Assembly (NCBI RefSeq): GCF_016863535.1
Contig: NZ_BOPB01000025.1
Location: 62,001-126,000 of the forward strand
Origin: Micromonospora lutea
GTDB taxonomy: Bacteria; Actinomycetota; Actinomycetes; Mycobacteriales; Micromonosporaceae
Length of the DNA: 64,000 nt
Direction: 5' to 3'
Shown: one piece after another, positions 8,452 to 16,721 of the stretch
Layout: every line of letters starts with the position of its first letter
How positions within the stretch are numbered: the first letter of the stretch is position 1
The notes under the pieces: generated by a model
The model's database searches: none
What the model saw: only the letters and a program-made list of their open reading frames with translations
What the model was told of the DNA's origin: nothing
Made by a program: the position numbers and the translations under genes

Positions 8452-8793
8452 ATGGAGCTGTCGCTGGCGACCCGCACCGTGGGTGAGCACACGGTGCTCG
8501 AGGTCGGCGGTGAGGTGGACGTCTACACCGCCCCCCGGCTGCGCGAACGGCTCCTGGAACTGATCGACGCGGGGGCCCGGCACGTGGTGGTGGATCTCGG
8601 GCGGGTGGACTTCCTCGACTCCACCGGGCTGGGCGTGCTGGTCGGCGCGCTCAAGCGGCTGCGCACCGCGGACGGCACCTTCGCTCTGGTCTGTGACAAG
8701 GAGCCACTGCTCAAGATCTTCCGGATCACCGCGTTGGATCAGGTGTTCCCGCTGCACCCGACGGTCGAAGCGGCGACCGGCACCGGCCAGTGA
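8452..8793 (+). CDS. bldG: STAS-domain anti-anti-sigma factor, BldG-like
   Basis: A 113-residue single STAS domain. The phosphorylatable serine lies in FLDSTGLGVLVGAL, the hallmark of SpoIIAA/RsbV/BldG proteins. The unphosphorylated protein would bind the anti-sigma kinase and free a sigma factor. ATG is preceded by AAGGAGG. The stop overlaps the next start (TGATG), so the pair is translationally coupled. The context (divergent DUF1998 helicase, downstream ApgA-like kinase, then H+-pyrophosphatase) matches the Streptomyces bldG locus, where BldG controls aerial mycelium and antibiotic production. The orthology is from family and synteny; the target sigma factor is not visible here. Confidence 0.9.
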   Translation: MELSLATRTVGEHTVLEVGGEVDVYTAPRLRERLLELIDAGARHVVVDLGRVDFLDSTGLGVLVGALKRLRTADGTFALVCDKEPLLKIFRITALDQVFPLHPTVEAATGTGQ

Positions 8794-9227
8794 TGGCCAC
8801 GGTCCGGCTCTCCTTCTCACCTGCGCCGGTGCACGTGCGTACCGCACGCCTGGTCGGCGTCGCGGTGGCCCGGCGCGCGGGGGTCCGCGAGGATCTGCTC
8901 GACGAGGTCCGGCTGGCCATCGGCGAGGCGTGCACCCGGGCGGTTGCCCTGCACCGCCAGTACGGTGTCGCCGAACCGGTGCTGGTGGAGATGTCGGACT
9001 CGGGGACGTACTCGGTGCGGGTGGTGGACCGGGCGCCGATCGAGGCGAGCATCGGTCTGGCCGCGCTCGACGCCGATCAGTTGGCCAACGAGTCGCTGAA
9101 CGAGGACGACCTGACCACCGGGGTCGGCTTCGCCCTGCTCGCCGGATTCGTCGAGGATCTTCAGGTCCGTCCGGTCGACGAGGGCATCGGCACCGAGGTG
9201 CGGATGGTCTGGCCGGTCAACCGCTGA
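8793..9227 (+). CDS. Anti-sigma factor serine kinase (HATPase), ApgA-like partner of BldG
   Basis: A 144-residue protein with a histidine-kinase-like ATPase fold of the RsbW/SpoIIAB class. The N-box region is seen in RLAIGEACTRAVALHRQYG, where the usual Asn is changed (EACTRAV rather than EAxxNAxxH). A later DDLTTGVGFALLAGFVEDLQV resembles the G-box and C-terminal helix, and EVRMVWPVNR ends the protein. It overlaps bldG by one base of the TGATG junction. It should bind sigma factor or BldG according to BldG phosphorylation. The altered N-box Asn leaves open whether it is an active kinase. Confidence 0.83.
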   Translation: MATVRLSFSPAPVHVRTARLVGVAVARRAGVREDLLDEVRLAIGEACTRAVALHRQYGVAEPVLVEMSDSGTYSVRVVDRAPIEASIGLAALDADQLANESLNEDDLTTGVGFALLAGFVEDLQVRPVDEGIGTEVRMVWPVNR

Positions 9228-9327
9228 CCTGCTGGTGACCCGCTGACGCGTCCATGGACCGGCCGCTATACCAGATTTGGGTTCATAACACAGCGACGGA
9301 GATCATCCAGACCTGCCGCCACCTCGG

Positions 9328-9358
9328 TGTGACCTCCAACACTGCGGACGGCTAGAGT
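9328..9358 (+). promoter_or_regulatory. Possible promoter upstream of hppA
   Basis: TAGAGT at 9353-9358 matches the actinomycete -10 pattern TANNNT. A GTGACC-like -35 candidate lies about 19 bases upstream. The leader from here to the hppA start would be roughly 150 nt. This is the only recognisable signal in the 290-base gap after the anti-sigma gene. Confidence 0.4.
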
Positions 9359-9517
9359 ACGCGGGTTGTCAGCAAGTGATCCACCGGGCAGCCAGCGCAG
9401 ATGGGCGTGGAGTCGCTGGTTCGCCGGGCGGATCGGCGCGCACTTGCGAATTCGCATCCAGGCGCCGGGCGGTGCGTCTCTACCGGCCGGCGCGTTGTTC
9501 GGCACAGGAGGACACAG

Positions 9518-11899
9518 ATGTCCGACAGCTTGGCCGCCGAAGGCGGCGGCGCGATCTCCCTCACCGGAGCCAATGTCACGTACGTCGTCATCGCCGCGGT
9601 GATCGCGCTGGTCGCGCTCGCCTTCGCCGCCGCGTTGACGAAGACGGTGCTGGCTGCCGGCAAGGGCACCACCAACATGCAGGAGATCTCGGGGGCCGTG
9701 CAGGAGGGCGCCTCGGCCTACCTGCTCCGACAGTTCCGTACCCTGGCGATCTTCGTGGTGATCGCCGTGGTCCTGTTGTTCCTGCTGCCGGTGCACAACA
9801 CCGAGGGCAGTGAAGTCGCGGTGAAGATCGGTAGGTCGCTCTTCTTCGTGGTCGGTGCCCTGTTCAGCGCCTTCATCGGTGGCGCGGGCATGTGGCTGGC
9901 CACCCGGGCCAACCTGCGGGTGGCGGCCGCCGCTCGGGAGCGCGAAGGTGGCCGGGAGACGGCCATGAAGATCGCCTTCCGGACCGGTGGCGTCGTCGGC
10001 TTCCTCACCGTCGGTCTGGGCCTCTTCGGTGCCGCGCTGGTGGTGCTGGTGTTCCGGGGCGACGCGCCGACGGTGCTGGAAGGCTTCGGTTTCGGTGCCG
10101 CCCTGCTGGCCATGTTCATGCGGGTGGGCGGTGGCATCTTCACCAAGGCCGCCGACGTCGGCGCCGACCTGGTCGGCAAGGTGGAGCAGGGCATCCCCGA
10201 AGACGACCCGCGCAACGCCGCCACCATCGCCGACAACGTGGGCGACAACGTCGGCGACTGCGCCGGCATGGCCGCCGACCTCTTCGAGTCGTACGCGGTC
10301 ACCCTGGTCGCCGCGCTCATCCTGGGCCGGGCCGCGTTCGGCTCCGACGGCCTGGTGCTGCCGCTGATCATCTCCACGATCGGTGTGCTGGTCGCCATCA
10401 TCGGCGTCTTCATCACCCGGCTGCGCGCCTCCGACCGCAACGGCCTGACCGCGATCAACCGGGCGTTCTACCTCTCCGCGCTGATCTCGGCGGTGCTGGT
10501 CGCGGTGGCCACCTTCGCCTACCTGCAGCCGTCGTGGGCGGCGCAGCTCGGCGACGACTGGCGGGAGACGCTGAACGTCAACGGCGGAGACCCGCTCTTC
10601 GGCCCGCGCGGTGTGGTCATCGGCGCGGTCGTCATCGGTATCGTGCTGGCCGCCGCCATCCAGGCGCTCACCGGCTACTTCACCGAGACCAGTCGGCGTC
10701 CGGTGCAGGACATCGGTAAGAGCTCGCAGACCGGTCCGGCCACCGTCATCCTCGCCGGCATCAGCGTCGGCCTGGAGTCGGCGGTCTACTCGGCGCTGCT
10801 CATCGCCGCCGGCGTGTTCGGCGCCTTCCTGCTGGGCGGCGGCTCCATCACCCTCTCGCTGTTCGCCGTGGCGCTGGCCGGTACCGGCCTGCTCACCACC
10901 GTCGGCGTGATCGTCGCGATGGACACGTTCGGCCCGATCTCCGACAACGCCCAGGGCGTGGCCGAGATGTCCGGCGACATCGACGAGCACGGCGCCCGTA
11001 CGCTCACCGAGCTGGACGCCGTCGGCAACACCACCAAGGCGATCACCAAGGGCATCGCGATCGCCACCGCGGTGCTGGCCGCGACCGCGCTGTTCGGCTC
11101 CTACACCGACACGCTGCGCACCGCGTACGCCGATGCGGGTGTTGGCGACGTCAACGACATGATCCTCAACGCGTTGAACGTGTCGAACCCGCAGAACCTG
11201 GTCGGCCTGATCATCGGTGCGGCGGTGGTGTTCCTCTTCTCCGGTCTGGCCATCAACGCGGTCTCCCGTTCGGCGGGTGCCGTGGTGATGGAGGTCCGCC
11301 GGCAGTTCCGTGAGCTGCCCGGGATCATGGACCGTACCCAGCGTCCGGAGTACGGCAAGGTCGTCGACATCTGCACCCGCGACGCGCAGCGCGAGCTGCT
11401 CACCCCCGGCCTGCTGGCCATCCTGGCGCCGATCGCGGTCGGTTTCGGCCTCGGGCCCGGCGCGCTGGCGTCGTACCTGGCCGGTGCGATCGGTGCCGGC
11501 ACGCTGATGGCGGTCTTCCTGGCCAACTCCGGTGGTGCCTGGGACAACGCCAAGAAGATGGTCGAGGATGGCGCGTACGGCGGCAAGGGCTCCGACGCAC
11601 ACTCCGCGACCGTCATCGGCGACACCGTCGGTGACCCGTTCAAGGACACCGCCGGCCCGGCGATCAACCCGCTGATCAAGGTGATGAACCTGGTGGCGCT
11701 GCTGATCGCGCCGGCCGTGGTGGCGTGGAGTGTGGGCGACGACCGCAACGTCGGCCTGCGGGTCAGCATCGCGATCGTGGCGACGTTGATCGTCGTCGCG
11801 GCGGTGGTGTTCAGCAAGCGCAAGAGCATCGCGATGGGCGACGACGCGGACAGCGGCTCCGACAGCGGGGACCCGCGTCCGGAGGAGATCAAGGCCTGA
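9518..11899 (+). CDS. hppA: K+-independent H+-translocating membrane pyrophosphatase
   Basis: A 793-residue integral membrane protein with about 16 helices that couples pyrophosphate hydrolysis to proton pumping. The substrate-binding loop is visible near residues 210-255 (AADVGADLVGKVE, then IADNVGDNVGDCAGMAADLF), and the second acidic cluster is near residue 690 (KGSDAHSATVIGDTVGDPFK). Residue 507 is Lys in AVGNTTKAITKG. Lys at this site marks K+-independent enzymes, whereas K+-dependent ones have Ala. The ATG follows ACAGGAGGAC closely. The C-terminus carries a short acidic tail (GDDADSGSDSGD). It stands alone, with a strong terminator after it. Confidence 0.96.
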   Translation: MSDSLAAEGGGAISLTGANVTYVVIAAVIALVALAFAAALTKTVLAAGKGTTNMQEISGAVQEGASAYLLRQFRTLAIFVVIAVVLLFLLPVHNTEGSEVAVKIGRSLFFVVGALFSAFIGGAGMWLATRANLRVAAAAREREGGRETAMKIAFRTGGVVGFLTVGLGLFGAALVVLVFRGDAPTVLEGFGFGAALLAMFMRVGGGIFTKAADVGADLVGKVEQGIPEDDPRNAATIADNVGDNVGDCAGMAADLFESYAVTLVAALILGRAAFGSDGLVLPLIISTIGVLVAIIGVFITRLRASDRNGLTAINRAFYLSALISAVLVAVATFAYLQPSWAAQLGDDWRETLNVNGGDPLFGPRGVVIGAVVIGIVLAAAIQALTGYFTETSRRPVQDIGKSSQTGPATVILAGISVGLESAVYSALLIAAGVFGAFLLGGGSITLSLFAVALAGTGLLTTVGVIVAMDTFGPISDNAQGVAEMSGDIDEHGARTLTELDAVGNTTKAITKGIAIATAVLAATALFGSYTDTLRTAYADAGVGDVNDMILNALNVSNPQNLVGLIIGAAVVFLFSGLAINAVSRSAGAVVMEVRRQFRELPGIMDRTQRPEYGKVVDICTRDAQRELLTPGLLAILAPIAVGFGLGPGALASYLAGAIGAGTLMAVFLANSGGAWDNAKKMVEDGAYGGKGSDAHSATVIGDTVGDPFKDTAGPAINPLIKVMNLVALLIAPAVVAWSVGDDRNVGLRVSIAIVATLIVVAAVVFSKRKSIAMGDDADSGSDSGDPRPEEIKA

Positions 11900-11912
11900 C
11901 GCGTAGGACAGC

Positions 11913-11953
11913 ACCGGTCCCCGGTCGGCAACGTCTGCCGGCCGGGGACCGGT
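11913..11953 (+). terminator. Strong intrinsic hairpin after hppA
   Basis: An 18-bp stem starting ACCGGTCCCCGG and ending CCGGGGACCGGT, with one G-T wobble and a 5-base loop (ACGTC). It begins 13 bases after the hppA stop. There is no U-tract, as usual for this kind of genome. Confidence 0.8.
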
Positions 11954-12006
11954 CGCCTCTGGTGGCCCCGGCACCGACGACCGGTGCCGACCGGGAAGAG
12001 AAGCCG

Positions 12007-12012
12007 TACGCT
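12007..12012 (+). promoter_or_regulatory. -10 element for leaderless lipoprotein mRNA
   Basis: TACGCT fits TANNNT and ends 7 bases before the ATG at 12020. No Shine-Dalgarno sequence fits that start, so transcription probably begins at or next to the start codon. Confidence 0.5.
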
Positions 12013-12019
12013 GCAACGC

Positions 12020-12562
12020 ATGCGTACGTGCCGGGCGGCAGCCGCCGGAAAGTTCACGGTGGTCCTGGCCACGCTGATGCTCCTGGCCGCCTGCGGCTCC
12101 AGCGGCCCCAGTCCGCGAGCCTGGGCCGCTTCGGTCTGCTCGGCACTCACCCCCTGGCGTGCCGAGATCAGCAAGCTGACCAACAGCACCGATCAGCAGA
12201 TGACCGCGCAGACCACGCCGGCTCAGGCCAAGGAGAACCTGGTTCGGCTCTTCGGTGGCGCGGAGCAGGCCAGCGAGACCGCTCGGCGCAAGGTGGAGCA
12301 GGCCGGAGTGCCCGAGGTCGAGCACGGCGAGGACATCTCCGCCGGCTTCCGTGCCTCGCTCGCGTCGATGCGGGACGCCTATGGCCGGGCCCGGAGCACC
12401 ATCGACGGTCTGGGTACCGGCGAGGCCAGCGCCTTCTACGACGGTGTCCAGGCTGCGGTGGAGACGCTCCAGCAGGAGTACGACGCGAGCGCGCTGGACA
12501 CCAGCCGGCTCGACTCCGAGGAGTTGAAGCGCGCCTTCGACGAGGTACCCGAATGCCGTTGA
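12020..12562 (+). CDS. Lipoprotein of unknown function
   Basis: A 180-residue secreted lipoprotein. The signal peptide has basic residues (MRTCRAAAAGK), a hydrophobic core (FTVVLATLMLL) and a lipobox AAC|GSS. The mature part is helical and charged, with ALTPWRAEISKLTN, then GGAEQASETARRKVEQAG and a GEDISAGFRASLASMRDAYGRA helix. Two more cysteines (VCSAL and the penultimate ECR) could form a disulphide. No known family is recognised; similar helical lipoproteins follow hppA in related genomes. The start at 12020 is chosen for its signal peptide and -10 spacing. It overlaps the next gene by 10 bases. Confidence 0.72.
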   Translation: MRTCRAAAAGKFTVVLATLMLLAACGSSGPSPRAWAASVCSALTPWRAEISKLTNSTDQQMTAQTTPAQAKENLVRLFGGAEQASETARRKVEQAGVPEVEHGEDISAGFRASLASMRDAYGRARSTIDGLGTGEASAFYDGVQAAVETLQQEYDASALDTSRLDSEELKRAFDEVPECR

Positions 12563-13317
12563 GCGGTTCCGGCGAGACACCGGCGGCACAACCGCTGCCG
12601 GTGTCCTTCCCGCCGCCCGCCGAGACGCCACCGGGGCTGCCCCGCAGTCGGCGGACCGGCCGCCGGCCCTCTCCCGGGGACCCGGGCGACGACTCCGTCG
12701 ACGGCCCGACAACGACCCCGGTCGACGCGACCGGCTACGACCGGCAACTGGTCTTCTTCGGCGCGGAGACCGGTGAACCCTCCGTGGCAGACCTCGCCGG
12801 TCTGCTCGCCGGCCCGGGGGAGGTGCACCGGATGGGCGGCACGGCCCGGTTGTCGGTGGTGGTGGAGGCCGCGTGGCGGGTGCATGTGCTCATCGGTGAG
12901 CTGGCCCAGCGGGGTGTCCAGAGCACCTGGGCACCCACCGAGGACCAACGGTACGTGGTGCGGACCGCGTACACCCGGATGATCGTGCCGCTCGCGGCGG
13001 CCTGGCTGCGCGGCCCGACGCAACAGCCGCCGCCGGGGTTCCAGCTCGACGGCCGGCGGCTACGCCTCTGGCTCGCGGCGGCCGGCGTGGCCGATCCGCC
13101 CGACTTCCTGCTCCGTCTCGGCGGTGACGACCCGCAGCGGTGGGCCACGGTCGGTGCCGCCCTGGCCACGGCCGGGCTGACCGGCGAGCTGGTCGAGGCG
13201 GGACCTGATGGTCCCGCGTACCGGATCGCGGGCCGCAGCCGGACCCGGCGGCTGGCCGAGCTGGTCGGTGAGCGCCCACCCGCGAGCCCGCCCACAGCCT
13301 GGCCGACCCGGATCTGA
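12553..13317 (+). CDS. Conserved actinomycete protein of unknown function
   Basis: A 254-residue soluble protein that starts inside the lipoprotein gene at ATG 12553. A Pro-rich, probably disordered N-terminus (about 65 residues) precedes an alpha/beta domain with RLSVVVEAAWRVHVLIGELA, QRYVVRTAYTRMIVPLAAAWL and a C-terminal helical part containing GGDDPQRWATVGAALATAGL. No catalytic motif is apparent and there is no signal or membrane segment. The overlap suggests coupled translation with the lipoprotein, so the two may act together. I do not recognise a function. Confidence 0.7.
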   Translation: MPLSGSGETPAAQPLPVSFPPPAETPPGLPRSRRTGRRPSPGDPGDDSVDGPTTTPVDATGYDRQLVFFGAETGEPSVADLAGLLAGPGEVHRMGGTARLSVVVEAAWRVHVLIGELAQRGVQSTWAPTEDQRYVVRTAYTRMIVPLAAAWLRGPTQQPPPGFQLDGRRLRLWLAAAGVADPPDFLLRLGGDDPQRWATVGAALATAGLTGELVEAGPDGPAYRIAGRSRTRRLAELVGERPPASPPTAWPTRI

Positions 13318-13618
13318 CCGTCGGCGTGGCTGTCCGATGGGAGACAGCCGGACGTCGGGGAACACCGGGAGAATCGGCCGGGTTTGACCTCCACCGAGGG
13401 GCTGCCATGGTCACAGCGGCCCGCTTGTCACCCTACCCAGGGTGTACGGTGACGCCGTCTGGCGTGACCACAGATCGTCCGGGGCGGATTGCCGCCCGCG
13501 AAACTTGAAACACGGACGGCGCGTTACGTTGGACATCCGGACCGCCGGGAACCGGTGGGTCGAGTGCGCCCAAGCCGGCCAGGCGCGGCCATTGAGTGGG
13601 AATGAGGTCGAAACAGAC
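13318..13618. other. Non-coding region upstream of topA
   Basis: No convincing gene is seen in these 301 bases. An imperfect dyad at 13448-13469 (GGTGACGCC-GTCT-GGCGTGACC, one mismatch) may be a regulatory site for topA, whose supply usually responds to supercoiling. A reading frame continuous with topA crosses the last 180 bases but has no good start or ribosome site. Confidence 0.4.
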
Positions 13619-16405
13619 GTGCCGAGTAACGCTGGAACCACCCGTCTGGTCATCGTCGAGTCTCCGGCGAAGGCCAAGACGATCTCGGGCTACCTGGGCC
13701 CGGGGTACGTCGTGGAGGCCAGCTTCGGGCACGTCCGTGACCTGCCCCGTAACGCTGCCGACGTGCCCGCCCGCTACAAGGGCGAGTCGTGGGCGCGGCT
13801 CGGCGTGGACGTCGACAACGGCTTCAACGCCCTCTACGTGGTCTCCGCGGACCGCAAGCAGCAGATCAGCAAGCTGACCAAGCTGGCCAAGGAGGTCGAC
13901 GAGATCTTCCTGGCCACGGATGAGGACCGCGAGGGCGAGGCGATCGCCTGGCACCTGGTGGAGACGCTCAAGCCCAAGGTGCCGGTCCGGCGGATGGTCT
14001 TCCACGAGATCACCAAGCCGGCGATCCAGGCGGCGGTGGCCAATCCCCGGGAGATCGACCGGGACCTGGTGGATGCCCAGGAGGCTCGGCGGATCCTCGA
14101 CCGGCTGTACGGCTACGAGGTCTCCCCGGTGCTGTGGAAGAAGGTCATGCCGAAGCTCTCGGCGGGCCGGGTGCAGTCCGTGGCCACCCGGATCGTGGTC
14201 GAGCGGGAACGACAGCGGATGGCCTTCCGTACCGCCGAGTACTGGGACATCCTGGCCACCCTCGCCGTGACCAACCCGGGCGAGGGACCGCGCAACTTCA
14301 ACGCCACTCTGGTGGCGCTGAACGGCGACCGGATCGCCACCGGCAAGGACTTCGAGCCGACCACCGGCCGGGTCAAGCCCGGTGCCGGGGTGGTCCACCT
14401 CGACGAGGGCGGGGCCCGAGGGCTCGCGGCCCGGCTGGAGGGCCGGCCGTTCACCGTCACCCGGGTCGAGGAGAAGCCCTACCGTCGCCGGCCGTACGCC
14501 CCCTTCATCACCTCCACCCTCCAGCAGGAGGCGGCCCGGAAGCTGCGGTTCTCGTCGCAGCAGACGATGCGTACCGCGCAGCGGCTCTACGAGAACGGCT
14601 ACATCACCTACATGCGGACCGACTCGGTGAACCTGTCGGAAACCGCCATCGCGGCGGCCCGCCGGCAGATCGTCGAGCTGTACGGCGAGCGCAGCGTGCC
14701 GCCGGAGCCGCGCCGCTACACCGGCAAGGTGAAGAACGCTCAGGAGGCGCACGAGGCGATTCGTCCGGCTGGGGACAACTTCCGCACCCCTGGCGACGTG
14801 GCCAAGGAGTTGTCGGCCGAGGAGTTCAAGCTCTACGAGCTGATCTGGCGGCGCACCATCGCCTCGCAGATGACCGACGCGGTCGGCTCCAGCATCTCGG
14901 TGCGGATCCGGGCGACCACCTCCGGCGGTGAGGAGGCCGACTTCGGCGCCACCGGCAAGACCATCACCGACCCGGGCTTCCTGCGGGCGTACGTCGAGTC
15001 CAGCGACGACGAGAACGCCGAGGCCGAGGATGCCGAGCGTCGACTGCCGAACCTGGTCAAGGACCAGCCGCTGACCGCCGAGGAACTGGCCGCGCAGGGA
15101 CACCACACCCAGCCGCCGGCCCGTTACACGGAGGCGTCGCTGGTCAAGGCTCTGGAAGAGCTGGGCATCGGCCGTCCGTCGACCTACGCGTCGATCATGC
15201 AGACGATCCAGGACCGGGGGTACGTCTTCAAGCGCGGTCAGGCGATGATCCCGTCGTTCCTGGCCTTCGCGGTGATCGGGCTGATGGAGCGGCACTACCC
15301 GCGCCTGATCGACTACGACTTCACCGCCAGCATGGAGAACGAGCTGGACGAGATCGCCGGTGGCGACCACGCTGCCGTCGACTTCCTCACCGCGTTCTAC
15401 TTCGGCACCACCAACGGTGCCGGTGACCAGGACATCGCCCGTTCCGGCGGGCTGAAGAAGCTGGTCACCGAGAACCTCAGCGACATCGACGCGCGCAGCG
15501 TCAACTCCATCCCGCTGCACACCGACGACGAGGGACGCGAGGTGGTGGTGCGGGTCGGCCGGTACGGGCCGTACCTGCAGCGCCGGGTCCCCGGCGAGGA
15601 GCAGGCACCCGCCGCGGAGGGCGAGGAGGGCACCAGCCCGGGCGACCGGGCGCCGATCCCGGAGGGGCTGGCGCCGGACGAGCTGACCCCGGAGAAGGTG
15701 CACGAGCTGTTCCTCGGCGGCGGGGGTGAACGCAAGCTGGGTGACGACCCGTCGACCGGCGAGCCGATCCTGCTCAAGTCCGGCCGGTTCGGCCCGTACG
15801 TGGCCAGTGGGGAGCGCAAGTCGTCGCTGCTGCGCTCGCAGTCGCCGGATTCGCTCACCCTCGATCAGGCGCTCAAGCTGCTCAGCCTGCCCCGGCTGAT
15901 CGGGGTCGGCCCGGACGGCGCGGAGGTGTTCGCCAACAACGGCCGCTACGGCCCGTACGTCAAGCGTGGTGACGAGTTCCGTTCGCTGGACTCGGAAGAC
16001 AAGATGTTCACCGTCACGCTGGACGAGGCGCTGGCGTTGCTGGCCGCACCGAAGACCCGCCAGCGTCGGGCCGCCGCTCCGCCACTGCGGGAGATGGGTG
16101 TCGACCCGTTGACCGAGAAGCCCCTGGTCATCAAGGACGGTCGGTTCGGCCCGTACGTCACCGACGGGGAGACCAACGCCTCCCTGCGGCGCGGGCAGAC
16201 TCCCGAGGCGTTGAGCCTTGAGGAGGCCTCCGAGATGCTCGCCGAGAAGCGGGCGAAGGGCCCAGCGCCGAAGAAGAAGGCCGCCGCCAAGAAGGCCCCA
16301 GCCAAAAAAACCACCAAGTCCACCACCAAGTCCACCACCAAGACCACCGCCACCAAGCCCACCAAGGCAACAAAGCCCACCAAGGCAACCCGCACCACAG
16401 ACTGA
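13619..16405 (+). CDS. topA: DNA topoisomerase I (type IA)
   Basis: A 928-residue enzyme that relaxes negative supercoils. The Toprim domain begins at RLVIVESPAKAKTI, with the acidic metal-binding set at Asp101/Asp103 in ATDEDREGEAIAWHL. The catalytic tyrosine is Tyr331 in ITYMRTDS. Zinc fingers are absent. Instead there are four C-terminal repeats of the GR(F/Y)GPY(V/L) type (about residues 646, 720, 774, 840), then a Lys/Ala/Thr-rich tail from about residue 880, as in other actinobacterial TopA. The GTG at 13619 gives the normal N-terminus (VPSNAGTTRLVIVES); a weak GGTCG-type site lies upstream. Confidence 0.97.
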   Translation: MPSNAGTTRLVIVESPAKAKTISGYLGPGYVVEASFGHVRDLPRNAADVPARYKGESWARLGVDVDNGFNALYVVSADRKQQISKLTKLAKEVDEIFLATDEDREGEAIAWHLVETLKPKVPVRRMVFHEITKPAIQAAVANPREIDRDLVDAQEARRILDRLYGYEVSPVLWKKVMPKLSAGRVQSVATRIVVERERQRMAFRTAEYWDILATLAVTNPGEGPRNFNATLVALNGDRIATGKDFEPTTGRVKPGAGVVHLDEGGARGLAARLEGRPFTVTRVEEKPYRRRPYAPFITSTLQQEAARKLRFSSQQTMRTAQRLYENGYITYMRTDSVNLSETAIAAARRQIVELYGERSVPPEPRRYTGKVKNAQEAHEAIRPAGDNFRTPGDVAKELSAEEFKLYELIWRRTIASQMTDAVGSSISVRIRATTSGGEEADFGATGKTITDPGFLRAYVESSDDENAEAEDAERRLPNLVKDQPLTAEELAAQGHHTQPPARYTEASLVKALEELGIGRPSTYASIMQTIQDRGYVFKRGQAMIPSFLAFAVIGLMERHYPRLIDYDFTASMENELDEIAGGDHAAVDFLTAFYFGTTNGAGDQDIARSGGLKKLVTENLSDIDARSVNSIPLHTDDEGREVVVRVGRYGPYLQRRVPGEEQAPAAEGEEGTSPGDRAPIPEGLAPDELTPEKVHELFLGGGGERKLGDDPSTGEPILLKSGRFGPYVASGERKSSLLRSQSPDSLTLDQALKLLSLPRLIGVGPDGAEVFANNGRYGPYVKRGDEFRSLDSEDKMFTVTLDEALALLAAPKTRQRRAAAPPLREMGVDPLTEKPLVIKDGRFGPYVTDGETNASLRRGQTPEALSLEEASEMLAEKRAKGPAPKKKAAAKKAPAKKTTKSTTKSTTKTTATKPTKATKPTKATRTTD

Positions 16406-16413
16406 CCTCACCG

Positions 16414-16461
16414 GATCTTGGTCCGAAACCGCCCCTGGAGGGGCGCTCGGCGACCAAGATC
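16414..16461. repeat. Palindromic repeat, family A copy 1 (after topA)
   Basis: GATCTTGGTC and GACCAAGATC form perfect outer arms around an inner GCCCC-tgga-GGGGC stem. It starts 9 bases after the topA stop and probably acts as its terminator. A close relative lies at 17660-17705. Confidence 0.8.
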
Positions 16462-16721
16462 TTCGCGGTTGTCCACAGGGGCAGCGCCGGGAGACGCGCT
16501 CCCGGCAGGGTGGCGGTGTGGGGAGTCAGGACGCGGGACGGGTGGAATGTGGATCCGGTGCGGATGGATCCACGGGGCGCAGGGTAGGGCAGTGTCGGCC
16601 CAGCGGGCCGGTGCAGCGACGCGGACGTGGACTCGCTCCAGGGGCGGGCCGGGGAGACGCCCGGGAGCGTTATCCGGAGGCGGGACGGCGACGTGACCGG
16701 GAGCGCGACTCCCGGCGGTGG
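16462..16721. other. Non-coding gap before the DUF559 gene
   Basis: About 260 bases, very GC-rich, with short inverted repeats such as GCCGGGAGACGCGCTCCCGGC at its left side. No -10 element is obvious. An in-frame extension of the downstream gene across it lacks a good ribosome site. Confidence 0.4.

Noticed and set aside
9266..12712. 1148-codon open frame antisense to hppA
   Set aside because: It is the high-GC mirror frame of hppA and its lipoprotein neighbour. The product is His/Arg/Gln/Gly-rich with no recognisable domain, and hppA is certain.
13433..16411. 992-codon open frame antisense to topA
   Set aside because: A shadow of topA caused by GC-rich third positions; composition is repetitive and lacks any motif.
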